DNA from: CAZJAH01 sp964544155
GTDB taxonomy: Bacteria > Bacteroidota > Ignavibacteria > Kapaibacteriales > UBA2268
DNA: 12,245 nucleotides
Direction: 5' to 3'
Assembly (NCBI GenBank): GCA_964544155.1
Contig: CAZJAH010000058.1
Location: 1-12,245, forward strand
The notes below the pieces were generated by a model. It made no database searches, was not told where the DNA came from, and saw nothing but the letters and a program-made list of their open reading frames with translations. Numbering within the stretch: position 1 is the first letter of the stretch; the number at the start of each line of letters is the position of its first letter. The position numbers and the translations under genes were made by a program. Positions 1-7,142 of this stretch are shown piece by piece.

Positions 1-10
1 ATTTATAAAT

Positions 11-42
11 GGGGGATAGAAATATCCCCCTTTTTATTTTTT
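11..42 (+). terminator. Rho-independent terminator of a gene left of the window
   Basis: A perfect 8-bp stem (GGGGGATA at 11-18 pairing with TATCCCCC at 23-30) closes a GAAA tetraloop and is followed directly by a T-rich tract (31-42, one A). This is a textbook intrinsic terminator reading rightward. The gene it ends lies outside the window. The reverse orientation has no matching U-tract, so it is probably one-directional. Confidence 0.9.
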
Positions 43-332
43 CTACATGTTCAAATAATATTAATTCAAGGCTGTAACAAATTCCATTCTAAAATTAAAT
101 CAAATCTAAAATGATAAACAAAAATCAATCTAAAATGAGTTATAAATATTTTTTTTTTATAATAATATTTGGACAATTTAAGAATATTCATTATCTTGTT
201 CATATGTATGCAAGAATACGGCTATCGCTGATTTTTATCAAAGCGTTTATTCGATATTCAAAAATAGTATTAAAATTAAAACTTACTTTTTAACTGGTTG
301 ACATTGTGTAACTTATTAAGGAGGATTAAGTT

Positions 333-363
333 AAACCTTTTTATGTGGGATGTAAAAGGGTTT
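333..363 (+). promoter_or_regulatory. Possible leader hairpin upstream of the surface-protein gene
   Basis: AAACCTTTTTA (333-343) can pair with TAAAAGGGTTT (353-363), an 11-bp stem with one G-U pair around a 9-base loop. No U-tract follows, so it is not a terminator. It sits just after an isolated AAGGAGGA (318-325) and spans the micro-ORF at 343-369. A role in mRNA stability or translation control of the gene at 482 is only an inference; stems of this AT content also arise by chance. Confidence 0.3.
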
Positions 364-368
364 ACATA

Positions 369-446
369 ATGACAAATAATTTTATTGATCTTTTTGCTTT
401 ATTGGGATGTGAAGCAGAATACATCATCAGGATTATCTTGGATTAA
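369..446 (+). CDS. Possible 25-residue leader peptide (speculative)
   Basis: An ATG at 369 opens a 25-codon frame with a hydrophobic, acidic-ended product (begins MTNNFIDLF, ends IIRIILD). AAAAGGG lies 8 bases before the ATG. An even shorter ORF (343-369, 8 codons) ends in TAA whose last A is the first base of this ATG (TAATG), an arrangement typical of translational coupling. The frame ends 35 bases before the 482 start. No family is recognised. In AT-rich DNA such short ORFs are common, so this could be chance. Confidence 0.15.
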   Translation: MTNNFIDLFALLGCEAEYIIRIILD

Positions 447-481
447 TTAATAATTATATAACATATTTCTGGGGAAATAGC

Positions 482-3400
482 ATGAAAACTACACTACGGA
501 TTTTCGTAGTGGCTGCCATGGTGTTTATGGGCAGCTACACTCTTAATGCCGCCTTGAGCGGTGATTACTATGTTGGTTCTAATAGCGGGCCTTCGGGACC
601 TGCAGACTATTCGACACTTAGCGCTGCCTTCAGCGCGCTCAACTCTGGAGGCGTGTCAGGCGATGTAACCCTATGGCTTACAAGTGACCAGACAACGACT
701 TCATCACTTACGCTCAACGACCTTAGCGGGTCCGGCACAGTTTACATCAGGCCATATCAATCGGAAAGAAAAATTAGCGGAAGCGTTTCGAGCAATGGTA
801 TCCTGGTATTCAACGGCACTGACAACATAGTTGTCGACGGCAGCCTCAACGGCTCGGACAGAAGCCTTACCATCGAAAATAATTCTACTGGAACAGGCAT
901 TCATTTTAAATCTACTTCATCTTCAAATTATTGTCAGTATTTTACTGTAAAAAATGTAAAAATATTTTCAAGTACTCCGACTAACAGCAATAGTATGGGT
1001 ATTGCTATTGCAGGTACAACCCCTACATCATCGGGTTACAGGCATCGCAACGGCCTTATTGAAAACTGCGAGATCAAAAGGGCATATTACGGAATTCGTT
1101 CATATTCAATCTCATCTTTCAAAATCGATGATATTGTGATCAAAGATAATATTATCGGCGATCCTGACGATCCATTTGGTGCTGACATGATATATTTGTA
1201 TGGGCTTTATACTTATTACAATGATAAACTTGATCTGATCGGAAATGAATTTTGGGGTATCAGATATCCGACCTTCCTTTACAGGCATTATGATGACATA
1301 AAGATACATGATAATATTTTTATGGAATATTATTATTATCCGAGAACCTATTATACTTATGCCGGCATTGACTTCCAGCATAATACTTTAAAAAGCTCAG
1401 GTGATTACATGTATTCGTACGGTTTTTACTTTTTCATGACTTATAACTATTCGGATCCTTTTATTATCGCTAACAATGAGCTCTATGGAGAACCTGACGC
1501 CCATCAATACGGATTTTATATCTACCGTGGAAATAACGTTCAGATATATAACAATGATATACATGACTTAGGCGGTTCAGGAAGTTATACTTACGGTATT
1601 TATCTGAACTATGTCAGCGACGGCAAAGTTTATGATAACAGTATACGTAACATTCGTAATACATACACAAGTAATTGGGGAGGCGGCTCTTACGGTATTT
1701 ACGTCTATGGTGGTTCGGGTACAACAACAAACGGCCTTGAGATCAACCACAACTTCATTAAGAACATAACAGCAAACGGTAACAATTACAACTATGTGTT
1801 TTACCAATACTACCAGCCCGCGGGTATAATGCTTCGAGGCTCTTATAATACAAAAATACAGCATAATACCATAGACATGGGGACAAGCTGGGAATCTGAT
1901 CCAAGGCCGGGTGCGGTTTCAGCGTGTCTGCATATGGGTTATTTCCCTTCCAGAAACATGGTAATCAAAAACAATATATTCAAGAATTACCAGGTTGGAG
2001 GAAGTAATCTGGCTTGCGGCATTTTCGCCTGGGAGTATTCTGGCGGCGCGAATTCGATTTCAGAAATTGATGACAATGTATATGATCTTTCCGGCGCAGG
2101 AGCTTCAGGCAGAGTCGCTGACTGGCATGAAACTGATTACGCCTTTCTCACAGATTGGCAGGATGACCACAGCGGCTGGGATGTTAACTCTGCTCAAACA
2201 GAAGTGCATCTTATGGCTGACGGACATCTCGACGGTGGATCAATTGATGATGCCGGGCTTGAGTGCGCGAAGATAAGCGGAATTGACTATGATATGGACG
2301 GCGAATTAAGGCAGTCGACAACAACTGCCGGTATAGATGTAGCGGTTATGCAGCCCATATCCCTTACTCAGGATATGCTAATGGATCCACCGACTGGTTC
2401 GGTTGTTTGCCCGGGAGATCCTGTTAGTATGGGCTTTAGCGGAGGTGCATCATTCGCTGACGGCATTAACAGGAACGTGAGCACCGCCCTGGAATATACA
2501 TGGTATTTCAAAGATGAAGACGGAAATATCTCGGTTATTAACCCGGAATTTGAGGAGTATATCAGTATTTCATTTACTAATTTGGAAATCTCTGAAGCCC
2601 AACTTGAACACGCGGGTACATATTGGGCCAGGATCACTTATCCGGGACTGGAAGATGTTATAACAAGCGAGGTTCAGCTTGGCGTTACAGAACCTCTGTA
2701 TCTTACTGACCAGCCACTTTCATCATATGAAGGCTGCGTGGGCAAAGGTGAAATAATTATGCAGGTAGGCGCTGAAAATGAGCAGGGCTACATTTGGGAA
2801 AAAGAAACAGAATACGGCTGGCAGCCTATAGAAGAAGCACCAAATGATGATACCTTTGTAATTGACCTATCTCAATTCGTTGATGATGAAGGCAATTATA
2901 CAATTGCCGCGGAAGAGCTAAATGGTAATTACAGGGTTAAAGTATTAGGCAGCGAATCATGTCCTCCCGCATACCTGTATTCAGATGTTATTGAAGTTCA
3001 GCTTTTCGACCCGATAACAAACGTTAATATGAGCGATGCAGGCGAAAACTACGAGCTTTGCTGGGGCGATAATATCAGCTTTACCGCGAGCGCTGAAGGC
3101 GATTTCGCCGGATACCAGTGGCAGAAATACGAAGCCGGAAGCTGGATTGATATGAATCCCGAACATAACCCGACAGTGACTACGTCAAATCTTGTACTCA
3201 AAGATTTAAATTCTGCTTCCTCAGGCGGCTACAGGTGCGAGATCGTAAGGCTTAATAAGCTTTGTCACGAAGATCCTGTTTTTACCGACCCTGTTTATAT
3301 TGAAGTTCCGCCGATTTTTGAACTTGTTGAGCATCCTGAATCTCATATTGTTTGCGAAAACAGCGATGTAATAATGTATGTACTCGGCAACGGCATGGGC

Positions 3401-4762
3401 GACATTCACGATTACCGATGGTATAAAGACGGTGTTCCTGTTGAATTCCCCGAAGGTACGCCTTTAGAAGAAAAGAAACTTCTTCATATTGAAGGCGCCA
3501 CAATAGATGACATTGGCAACTATTACGCTGTAATTACCGCGGAAGACTGCCGCGGCGTTCAGGAATTCAGGTCAGATGTTGCGGCCGTTTATATTCTGGA
3601 AGATACTGAAATAACTAAACAGCCGGTAAACGTTACCGCGCAGCATGGCGAAAACGCGGAATTTAAAGTTGAAGCTCATATGAAAGGCATCGTGCCGCCA
3701 TATTATCAGCATGACTTCCAGTGGTATCAGAGGACTCTCAGCGCTCCGCAGGTAACTACCATGCTCGAAACAGGCGATAAATACCTTGGAGCTAAAACAG
3801 AAGCACTGACTATCAATGATATAAATGCTGACGACTACAACTATGAGTATTATGCTATTGTAACAGGCCGCTGCGGCGATCCGCAGATATCCGATCCGGT
3901 GATCATATCCGATCTGCCCGGCATAAGTATTCTTTCGCAGCCTGTTTCAACGGAAGAGTGTATTAACGGAACAGTTGTTTTCGAAGTAAATGCCGAACCT
4001 ACTGTTACGGGCAATCAGCTTACATATCAGTGGTACGTAAACGGCTCTAGAATTAATGATGATCATAAATATGCCGGAGCACAAACGAGCTCCCTTACCG
4101 TTGATGAAATAGAAATAGCAGATGCGGGCGATTACCATGTGAACATTACGGCGGTAGGCGGCAAGACTGAAAGCTCGGCTCCGGCATCACTTATAGTAAA
4201 TACACCACCGGAGATTTTGGCAGAACCTGCCAAAGATATGACTGTAAGGAAAGACAGGAAACTCACGCTAGCCGTTGACGTTGCGGGAACTGACCCGATC
4301 GAATGCCAATGGTATAAAGACGGCCAGGAGATTCCGGGGGCCACTGAAGCAGCTTTCGAAGTTGAATATGCTGCTGAAACTGATGCCGGTGATTATTATG
4401 CCTCGCTTACAAATATTTGCGGCGAAGTGAAAAGCTCGACAATTACTGTTACTGTCGATGCCTCTGGACCGAACAGCGTGGCAGATAACTCAGCATCTTT
4501 CAGGTTACTGCCCAACGTTCCTAACCCCTTCAGCCAGGCAACAGAGATCAGGTTTGAACTTGCTAAGGCTGCTGATGTTACAATCAAGCTGACAGACAGC
4601 CGCGGTAACGAAATAAGCATAATCGAGAATGCTTCTTATACTGCAGGAACGCAGTCTGTGAAGCTCAACAGCAATGATTATGACCTCTCATCAGGTGTTT
4701 ACAATTACACTGTGACTGCTAATGGCATAAGCTATAATGGCAGGATGGTCATTGTAAAATAA
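482..4762 (+). CDS. Secreted surface protein: parallel beta-helix, seven Ig-like domains, T9SS sorting domain
   Basis: This 1426-residue protein is predicted to be exported through Sec and then the type IX secretion system and held on, or released from, the cell surface. Residues 1-24 form a signal peptide (basic start, hydrophobic core, LNA then AL). Residues 28-66 resemble the N-terminal segment common in FCB-group surface proteins (DYYVG...DYSTLSAAFSALN...GVSGDVTLWL). Residues about 100-530 are a right-handed parallel beta-helix with recurring I-x-N-N/D-x-I ladder units. Residues 600-625 carry a variant of the DxDGxxR...DIGA motif often found after such helices. Seven Ig-like domains follow (about 627-735, 740-840, 845-943, 945-1040, 1043-1145, 1148-1240, 1243-1326), each with a Q/Y-W core strand and a late D/GxY motif. 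Residues 1341-1426 match the T9SS type A C-terminal domain (PNVPNPF, LSSGVYNY, final MVIVK). Residues 201-450 are about 17% Tyr (43 of 250). The start at 482 has only GGGG at 471-474 as a ribosome site, but the signal peptide fixes it. Adhesin or glycan binding is likely; no catalytic site is evident. Confidence 0.9.
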   Translation: MKTTLRIFVVAAMVFMGSYTLNAALSGDYYVGSNSGPSGPADYSTLSAAFSALNSGGVSGDVTLWLTSDQTTTSSLTLNDLSGSGTVYIRPYQSERKISGSVSSNGILVFNGTDNIVVDGSLNGSDRSLTIENNSTGTGIHFKSTSSSNYCQYFTVKNVKIFSSTPTNSNSMGIAIAGTTPTSSGYRHRNGLIENCEIKRAYYGIRSYSISSFKIDDIVIKDNIIGDPDDPFGADMIYLYGLYTYYNDKLDLIGNEFWGIRYPTFLYRHYDDIKIHDNIFMEYYYYPRTYYTYAGIDFQHNTLKSSGDYMYSYGFYFFMTYNYSDPFIIANNELYGEPDAHQYGFYIYRGNNVQIYNNDIHDLGGSGSYTYGIYLNYVSDGKVYDNSIRNIRNTYTSNWGGGSYGIYVYGGSGTTTNGLEINHNFIKNITANGNNYNYVFYQYYQPAGIMLRGSYNTKIQHNTIDMGTSWESDPRPGAVSACLHMGYFPSRNMVIKNNIFKNYQVGGSNLACGIFAWEYSGGANSISEIDDNVYDLSGAGASGRVADWHETDYAFLTDWQDDHSGWDVNSAQTEVHLMADGHLDGGSIDDAGLECAKISGIDYDMDGELRQSTTTAGIDVAVMQPISLTQDMLMDPPTGSVVCPGDPVSMGFSGGASFADGINRNVSTALEYTWYFKDEDGNISVINPEFEEYISISFTNLEISEAQLEHAGTYWARITYPGLEDVITSEVQLGVTEPLYLTDQPLSSYEGCVGKGEIIMQVGAENEQGYIWEKETEYGWQPIEEAPNDDTFVIDLSQFVDDEGNYTIAAEELNGNYRVKVLGSESCPPAYLYSDVIEVQLFDPITNVNMSDAGENYELCWGDNISFTASAEGDFAGYQWQKYEAGSWIDMNPEHNPTVTTSNLVLKDLNSASSGGYRCEIVRLNKLCHEDPVFTDPVYIEVPPIFELVEHPESHIVCENSDVIMYVLGNGMGDIHDYRWYKDGVPVEFPEGTPLEEKKLLHIEGATIDDIGNYYAVITAEDCRGVQEFRSDVAAVYILEDTEITKQPVNVTAQHGENAEFKVEAHMKGIVPPYYQHDFQWYQRTLSAPQVTTMLETGDKYLGAKTEALTINDINADDYNYEYYAIVTGRCGDPQISDPVIISDLPGISILSQPVSTEECINGTVVFEVNAEPTVTGNQLTYQWYVNGSRINDDHKYAGAQTSSLTVDEIEIADAGDYHVNITAVGGKTESSAPASLIVNTPPEILAEPAKDMTVRKDRKLTLAVDVAGTDPIECQWYKDGQEIPGATEAAFEVEYAAETDAGDYYASLTNICGEVKSSTITVTVDASGPNSVADNSASFRLLPNVPNPFSQATEIRFELAKAADVTIKLTDSRGNEISIIENASYTAGTQSVKLNSNDYDLSSGVYNYTVTANGISYNGRMVIVK

Positions 4763-4784
4763 CGGGGTATGTTTAAATAATAAA

Positions 4785-4816
4785 CCGCGGGGAATTAATC
4801 CCCGTGGTTTTTTTTT
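4785..4816 (+). terminator. Rho-independent terminator of the surface-protein gene
   Basis: CCGCGGGGA (4785-4793) pairs with TCCCCGTGG (4799-4807) around an ATTAA loop; one G-U pair is present, and flanking AA/TT can extend the stem. A run of nine T (4808-4816) follows at once. It lies 22 bases after the TAA at 4760-4762, so the surface-protein gene appears to be its own transcription unit. Any reading frame that starts inside this hairpin is an artefact. Confidence 0.95.
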
Positions 4817-4881
4817 GTTCGGGCCGGCTTTTTTTAAATTTACTTTCAGCAAATATTTTTAAATTGTATAAGCATTATTTG

Positions 4882-5241
4882 ATGAAGTATAAACATAATA
4901 TGAAAATAATCATCACTGTAGTTATATTATTTGCGGCGCTTTCATGTTCCACTGAAAAAACAGAAAGGAAATTCGTCGAGGTTTATAAGGATATTATTAT
5001 CGCGAGAGAGATGATATCCGATTCGACAAAAGCAAATAAAGTTGTGGATTCCATACTTAATTCTCATGGAATGAATGAAGCTGAATTCCGCCAAAAGTAT
5101 TTTGAGCTTTCTTCCGACAGGAAGAAATTCGTTAAAATGATAGATTCAGCCAGAGCTTTAGCAAATAAAGAAATCGAACGTATAAAATATGAAGCAAACG
5201 ATAGCGGGGATGATATCCGTAAAGATACCCTCAAAGATTAA
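4882..5241 (+). CDS. Small lipoprotein, DUF4296-like
   Basis: This 119-residue protein is predicted to be lipidated and membrane-anchored. The leader MKYKHNMKIIITVVILFAALSC ends in a lipobox-like ALSC. The rest is charged and predicted to be helical: a VYKDIIIARE segment, then a VVDSILNSHGMNEAEFRQKYFELSS segment, then a long amphipathic helix ending in KEIERIKYE. The layout (lipobox, D-hydrophobic-AR helix, hxxHGMxxxEF motif) resembles the Bacteroidetes DUF4296 lipoproteins, whose function is unknown; that link is from memory and moderate at best. The frame is open back to a GTG at 4804 inside the preceding terminator, so the start must be later. I chose the first ATG (4882). The ATG at 4900 gives an equally good 16-residue leader, and neither has a Shine-Dalgarno. 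Its TAA overlaps the stop codon of the opposing gene. Confidence 0.75.
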   Translation: MKYKHNMKIIITVVILFAALSCSTEKTERKFVEVYKDIIIAREMISDSTKANKVVDSILNSHGMNEAEFRQKYFELSSDRKKFVKMIDSARALANKEIERIKYEANDSGDDIRKDTLKD

Positions 5242-5792
5242 AACATGTATCTGATACCGATTCCTCCGGCAAGCCCGAAGCCCTCGCGATCAAAAAATTT
5301 AGAAAACTGCTCTTCACCGGAAATCTGATATTGAAATCCAAGTGATAAACTGAGTGCCAGCCTTTGCAAAATGATCTTTTCGTACCCGGCGCCGGCGCCG
5401 AAATTCCATATACGGTCAATTTTGCTGTTTCTGTTTTCGATAATCAGATCTCCGATTCTTTCTGTGTAAAGTGATCTTTCTTCAAAGTACCAGTGGCTGG
5501 TTCCTAATAGTATATAAAATCTTTGGTCTATTTGCCTGAATAGATTTCTCTGAAGCTCCCCCCCCAAAACAAAATACATGTCTAAATCATCGGGAGGATT
5601 ATTGCCGAAGTAATAAGCGAAACCATTTGTTCTGAAAGAATACTTGCGGTCAATATCAATCTGATAGGACAATCCTGCTCCGGAAATGGTCGATCCGCCA
5701 ATACCGAACTGATGTTTAGGAAATTTTGCCCCTTCGGCAGAAAAAGTAAGTATAAAAAATAAAAATATGAATGCTGTGCTGATTCTTATCAT
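5238..5792 (-). CDS. Small outer-membrane beta-barrel protein
   Basis: This 184-residue protein has a signal peptide (MIRISTAFIFLFFILTFSAEGA, cleavage near residue 22) followed by alternating hydrophobic/polar strands rich in Gly and aromatics (GIGGSTISGAGLSYQID, FRTNGFAYYFG, FYILLGTSHWYFEE, IWNFGAGAGYEKI, LALSLSLGFQYQI, GLAGGIGIRYMF). It ends in a terminal Phe, the usual signature of outer-membrane beta-barrels inserted by BamA. The size suits an 8-stranded OmpA/OmpX-like barrel; the ligand or role is unknown. It is the last gene of the minus-strand operon, with 3 bases between the preceding stop and its ATG, and no Shine-Dalgarno is visible. Its coding strand contains eight consecutive G (5558-5565, codons 76-79), unusual in this AT-rich context. 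Its stop codon overlaps that of the convergent lipoprotein gene. Confidence 0.75.
   Translation of the reverse strand: MIRISTAFIFLFFILTFSAEGAKFPKHQFGIGGSTISGAGLSYQIDIDRKYSFRTNGFAYYFGNNPPDDLDMYFVLGGELQRNLFRQIDQRFYILLGTSHWYFEERSLYTERIGDLIIENRNSKIDRIWNFGAGAGYEKIILQRLALSLSLGFQYQISGEEQFSKFFDREGFGLAGGIGIRYMF
5558..5565 (-). repeat. G8 homopolymer inside the outer-membrane protein gene
   Basis: Eight C on the plus strand are eight G on the coding strand, spanning codons 76-79 (TTG GGG GGG GAG; Leu-Gly-Gly-Glu). Poly-G tracts of this length in surface-protein genes are known slipped-strand phase-variation sites in other bacteria. In the length given here the frame is intact (gene ON). Whether it varies is unknown. 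Confidence 0.6.
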
Positions 5793-5795
5793 TTG

Positions 5796-6476
5796 CTAAT
5801 TTTTTAATTGTTCATAAGCATTTAAAACATTACGTATAAAATTCACGGCTAATACCTTACTTTTATTGCCGGAACTATCTTCAATTCCTGTGTGAACATC
5901 CACACCGAACGGTATAGTTTTAAATATTGCTTTTTTAATATTTCCTGGATTCAGCCCACCGGCAATAATTACGGGCTTAGAGCTGAGTTCGACAATCTTA
6001 CGGCTAATATCAGGGTCGTGTACCTTACCTGTAGCGCCTGAAGCGCCGGTTTCGGGGTCATAGGTATCAGTGATAAAAGCATCGCAGATATCTTCATAAT
6101 GCTTTAAAGTTTCTATTGCTTTTTCAAGGCTGCCTTTTATAATAATGCTTTTTATAAGCGTGAAATTTCTTTTTTTCTTAATATCAATGATTTCATTCCG
6201 CGAAATTCCTGCGTGAAGCTGAATTATTTTAATATTAAGATAATCTGCCAGTTCTGTTATCTGCCTGGATTTAGTAAGATAGGTTATAAGAACAGGAAAG
6301 CATGGAGGAGAAATTTCCGGAACAATTTTCCTTACTTCATTATCAGGTATATCCTCGCGGTGAAAATCCAGCCTTAGAGGAAACCCCAGATAATTGAATC
6401 CGGCTTCCATAAGTATAATGGCTTCCTGAAGGCTTTTTATCCCGGCTGCCTGCAGATAAGGATGAATAAGCCTCAA
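5796..6476 (-). CDS. TrpF-like (beta/alpha)8 barrel lacking the catalytic cysteine
   Basis: This 226-residue protein has the fold and phosphate-binding signatures of phosphoribosylanthranilate isomerase: LGF (30-32), QLHAG (86-90, compare QLHG), ITDTYD with Asp137 at the catalytic Asp position, a Gly-rich segment GASGATGKVHD (144-154), AGGLNPGN (172-179) and GVDVHTGIED (191-200). The hallmark first strand KICGI is LQAAGI here, so Ala11 replaces the catalytic Cys. In studied TrpF enzymes both Cys and Asp are needed, so tryptophan-pathway activity is doubtful; a related phosphosugar substrate or a regulatory role is possible. No other trp genes are nearby. The start is TTG at 6476, overlapping the preceding gene's TGA as TTGA. 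AAGGAA lies 6 bases upstream, and no later ATG would keep strand 1. It lies between the Nudix and outer-membrane genes in one operon. Confidence 0.75.
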   Translation of the reverse strand: MRLIHPYLQAAGIKSLQEAIILMEAGFNYLGFPLRLDFHREDIPDNEVRKIVPEISPPCFPVLITYLTKSRQITELADYLNIKIIQLHAGISRNEIIDIKKKRNFTLIKSIIIKGSLEKAIETLKHYEDICDAFITDTYDPETGASGATGKVHDPDISRKIVELSSKPVIIAGGLNPGNIKKAIFKTIPFGVDVHTGIEDSSGNKSKVLAVNFIRNVLNAYEQLKN

Positions 6477-6904
6477 TTTAAATTCCTTATGTTAAAATAT
6501 TCTTCTACTTCTTTTAGCAAGGGATTAATGGTATATTTCTGTATGTCATGAGGGGGATCCCAAATAACCCATCTGTAACCGAGGTGTTCAGTTAGAGTTA
6601 TATCAGCTGATTTCTTTAAATATCCCAAAAAAATTATCAGTTTTTTCATGTACTCATGATCTGTACCTTTAACATTATCAGGGATGTACTTCTCCTCAAA
6701 GCTGAAATCATCTAATAATTTAACATTATCAGGGCTAATGCCGGTTTCTTCTTCGAATTCTCTGAAAGCGCATTCCAATTCTCTTTCCCCATTTTCAATA
6801 TGCCCTTTTGGAAGGTCCAAACGGGCCTTGTGTTCCATCAACAGAAATCTTTCAAATTTATCCGAATCGAATAAAAGTATTCCGCAGGATTTTTTTTGTT
6901 CCAT
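6473..6904 (-). CDS. Nudix hydrolase, Ap4A hydrolase-like
   Basis: This 143-residue protein has a complete Nudix box at residues 34-56 (GHIENGERELECAFREFEEETGI in pattern form Gx5Ex7REUxEExGU), including the metal-binding REFEEE. The surrounding sequence (SCGILLF near the N-terminus, LPKGH before the box, EHLGYRWVIWD near the C-terminus) matches the bis(5'-nucleosyl)-tetraphosphatase (NUDT2/Ap4A) branch, which splits Ap4A to ATP and AMP. The predicted location is cytoplasmic. The frame is open further upstream, but I chose the ATG at 6904: it lies one base after the stop of the preceding gene, has GGAAA six bases upstream, and begins right at the conserved core. The gene overlaps the next gene by four bases (TTGA). 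The exact substrate is not certain, since Nudix specificity is hard to read from sequence. Confidence 0.85.
   Translation of the reverse strand: MEQKKSCGILLFDSDKFERFLLMEHKARLDLPKGHIENGERELECAFREFEEETGISPDNVKLLDDFSFEEKYIPDNVKGTDHEYMKKLIIFLGYLKKSADITLTEHLGYRWVIWDPPHDIQKYTINPLLKEVEEYFNIRNLN
6483..6488 (-). promoter_or_regulatory. Ribosome binding site deciding the TTG start of the TrpF-like gene
   Basis: AAGGAA on the minus strand is followed by six bases (TTTAAA) and then TTG at 6476-6474. The site lies inside the end of the Nudix gene. It is the best argument that the TrpF-like protein begins with TTG, because an in-frame stop stands four codons further upstream and no ATG occurs near the start. 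Confidence 0.6.
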
Positions 6905-6905
6905 T

Positions 6906-7142
6906 TTAAATTTCCGGATTGTTCGGGTCAAGGATTGTTTCTTTTCCTGTCTCCATATCCTTTTCAATCATTTTTATGTAATCCGTGCCTTTAATGGAAG
7001 TGACAAAGGCCTTCTGAGATTTTCTAAAAAATTGAATTTCACCTGTATGCGGATCGTGTTTATAAAAATCAGCATTAACTATCTCGGGTTCACTTTTTGA
7101 TTCTCTATGCAAAATATATTCTTTCAAAAATTTATTCCTCAT
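6906..7142 (-). CDS. Small protein of unknown function (78 residues)
   Basis: I do not recognise this protein. It has no signal peptide or membrane segment and is polar and charged, with a central stretch DFYKHDPHTGEIQFFRKSQKAFVTSIKGTDY and an acidic, Pro-containing end (ILDPNNPEI). A mixed beta/alpha cytoplasmic protein is plausible. The ATG at 7142 overlaps the end of the preceding lipoprotein gene by 11 bases and has no good ribosome site. A TTG at 7127 (codon 6) has AGGAA seven bases upstream and would avoid the overlap, so the true start may be there. It ends one base before the Nudix start. The tight packing on both sides supports it being real, co-transcribed and perhaps translationally coupled. 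Confidence 0.6.
   Translation of the reverse strand: MRNKFLKEYILHRESKSEPEIVNADFYKHDPHTGEIQFFRKSQKAFVTSIKGTDYIKMIEKDMETGKETILDPNNPEI

Larger units (their letters stand above)
43..481. other. AT-rich leader/intergenic region with no confident gene
   Basis: This 439-base stretch between the upstream terminator and the surface-protein gene is very AT-rich. A 60-codon ORF at 111-293 is low-complexity (Phe, Ile, Lys, Tyr), lacks a ribosome site and looks like chance. There is a 12-bp direct repeat (103-114 and 127-138). From about 298 the sequence is less random: a TTGACA at 298-303 without a good -10, a perfect Shine-Dalgarno core AAGGAGGA at 318-325, a hairpin at 333-363 and two tiny overlapping ORFs (343-369 and 369-446). 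I found no complete TTTG-N19-21-TAnnTTTG promoter. The best partial -7 element is TATTTCTG at 464-471, which would place the start site almost at the ATG. The region probably carries the promoter and 5' leader of the 482 gene, but I cannot fix the promoter. Confidence 0.6.

Noticed and set aside
103..138. 12-bp direct repeat AATCTAAAATGA with a 24-bp period
   Set aside because: Only two copies in very AT-rich sequence, with no palindromic unit and no associated gene; likely chance. Not a CRISPR or operator array.
111..293. 60-codon plus-strand ORF in the left intergenic region
   Set aside because: Low-complexity AT-driven composition, no ribosome site and no recognisable domain; it overlaps short direct repeats.
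1112..1864. Minus-strand ORFs inside the surface-protein gene
   Set aside because: They are mirror frames of the repetitive beta-helix codons, with no start signals or domain similarity.
4821..4835. GGGCCGGC followed by seven T as a second terminator
   Set aside because: GCCGGC is a palindrome without room for a loop, so no stable hairpin can form.
4804..4881. N-terminal extension of the small lipoprotein from a GTG at 4804
   Set aside because: The codon lies inside the stem of the preceding terminator, and the extension would bury the lipoprotein leader.
6905..6967. N-terminal extension of the Nudix protein to 6967
   Set aside because: It runs into the upstream 78-residue gene; the ATG at 6904 has a ribosome site and normal spacing and begins at the conserved core.
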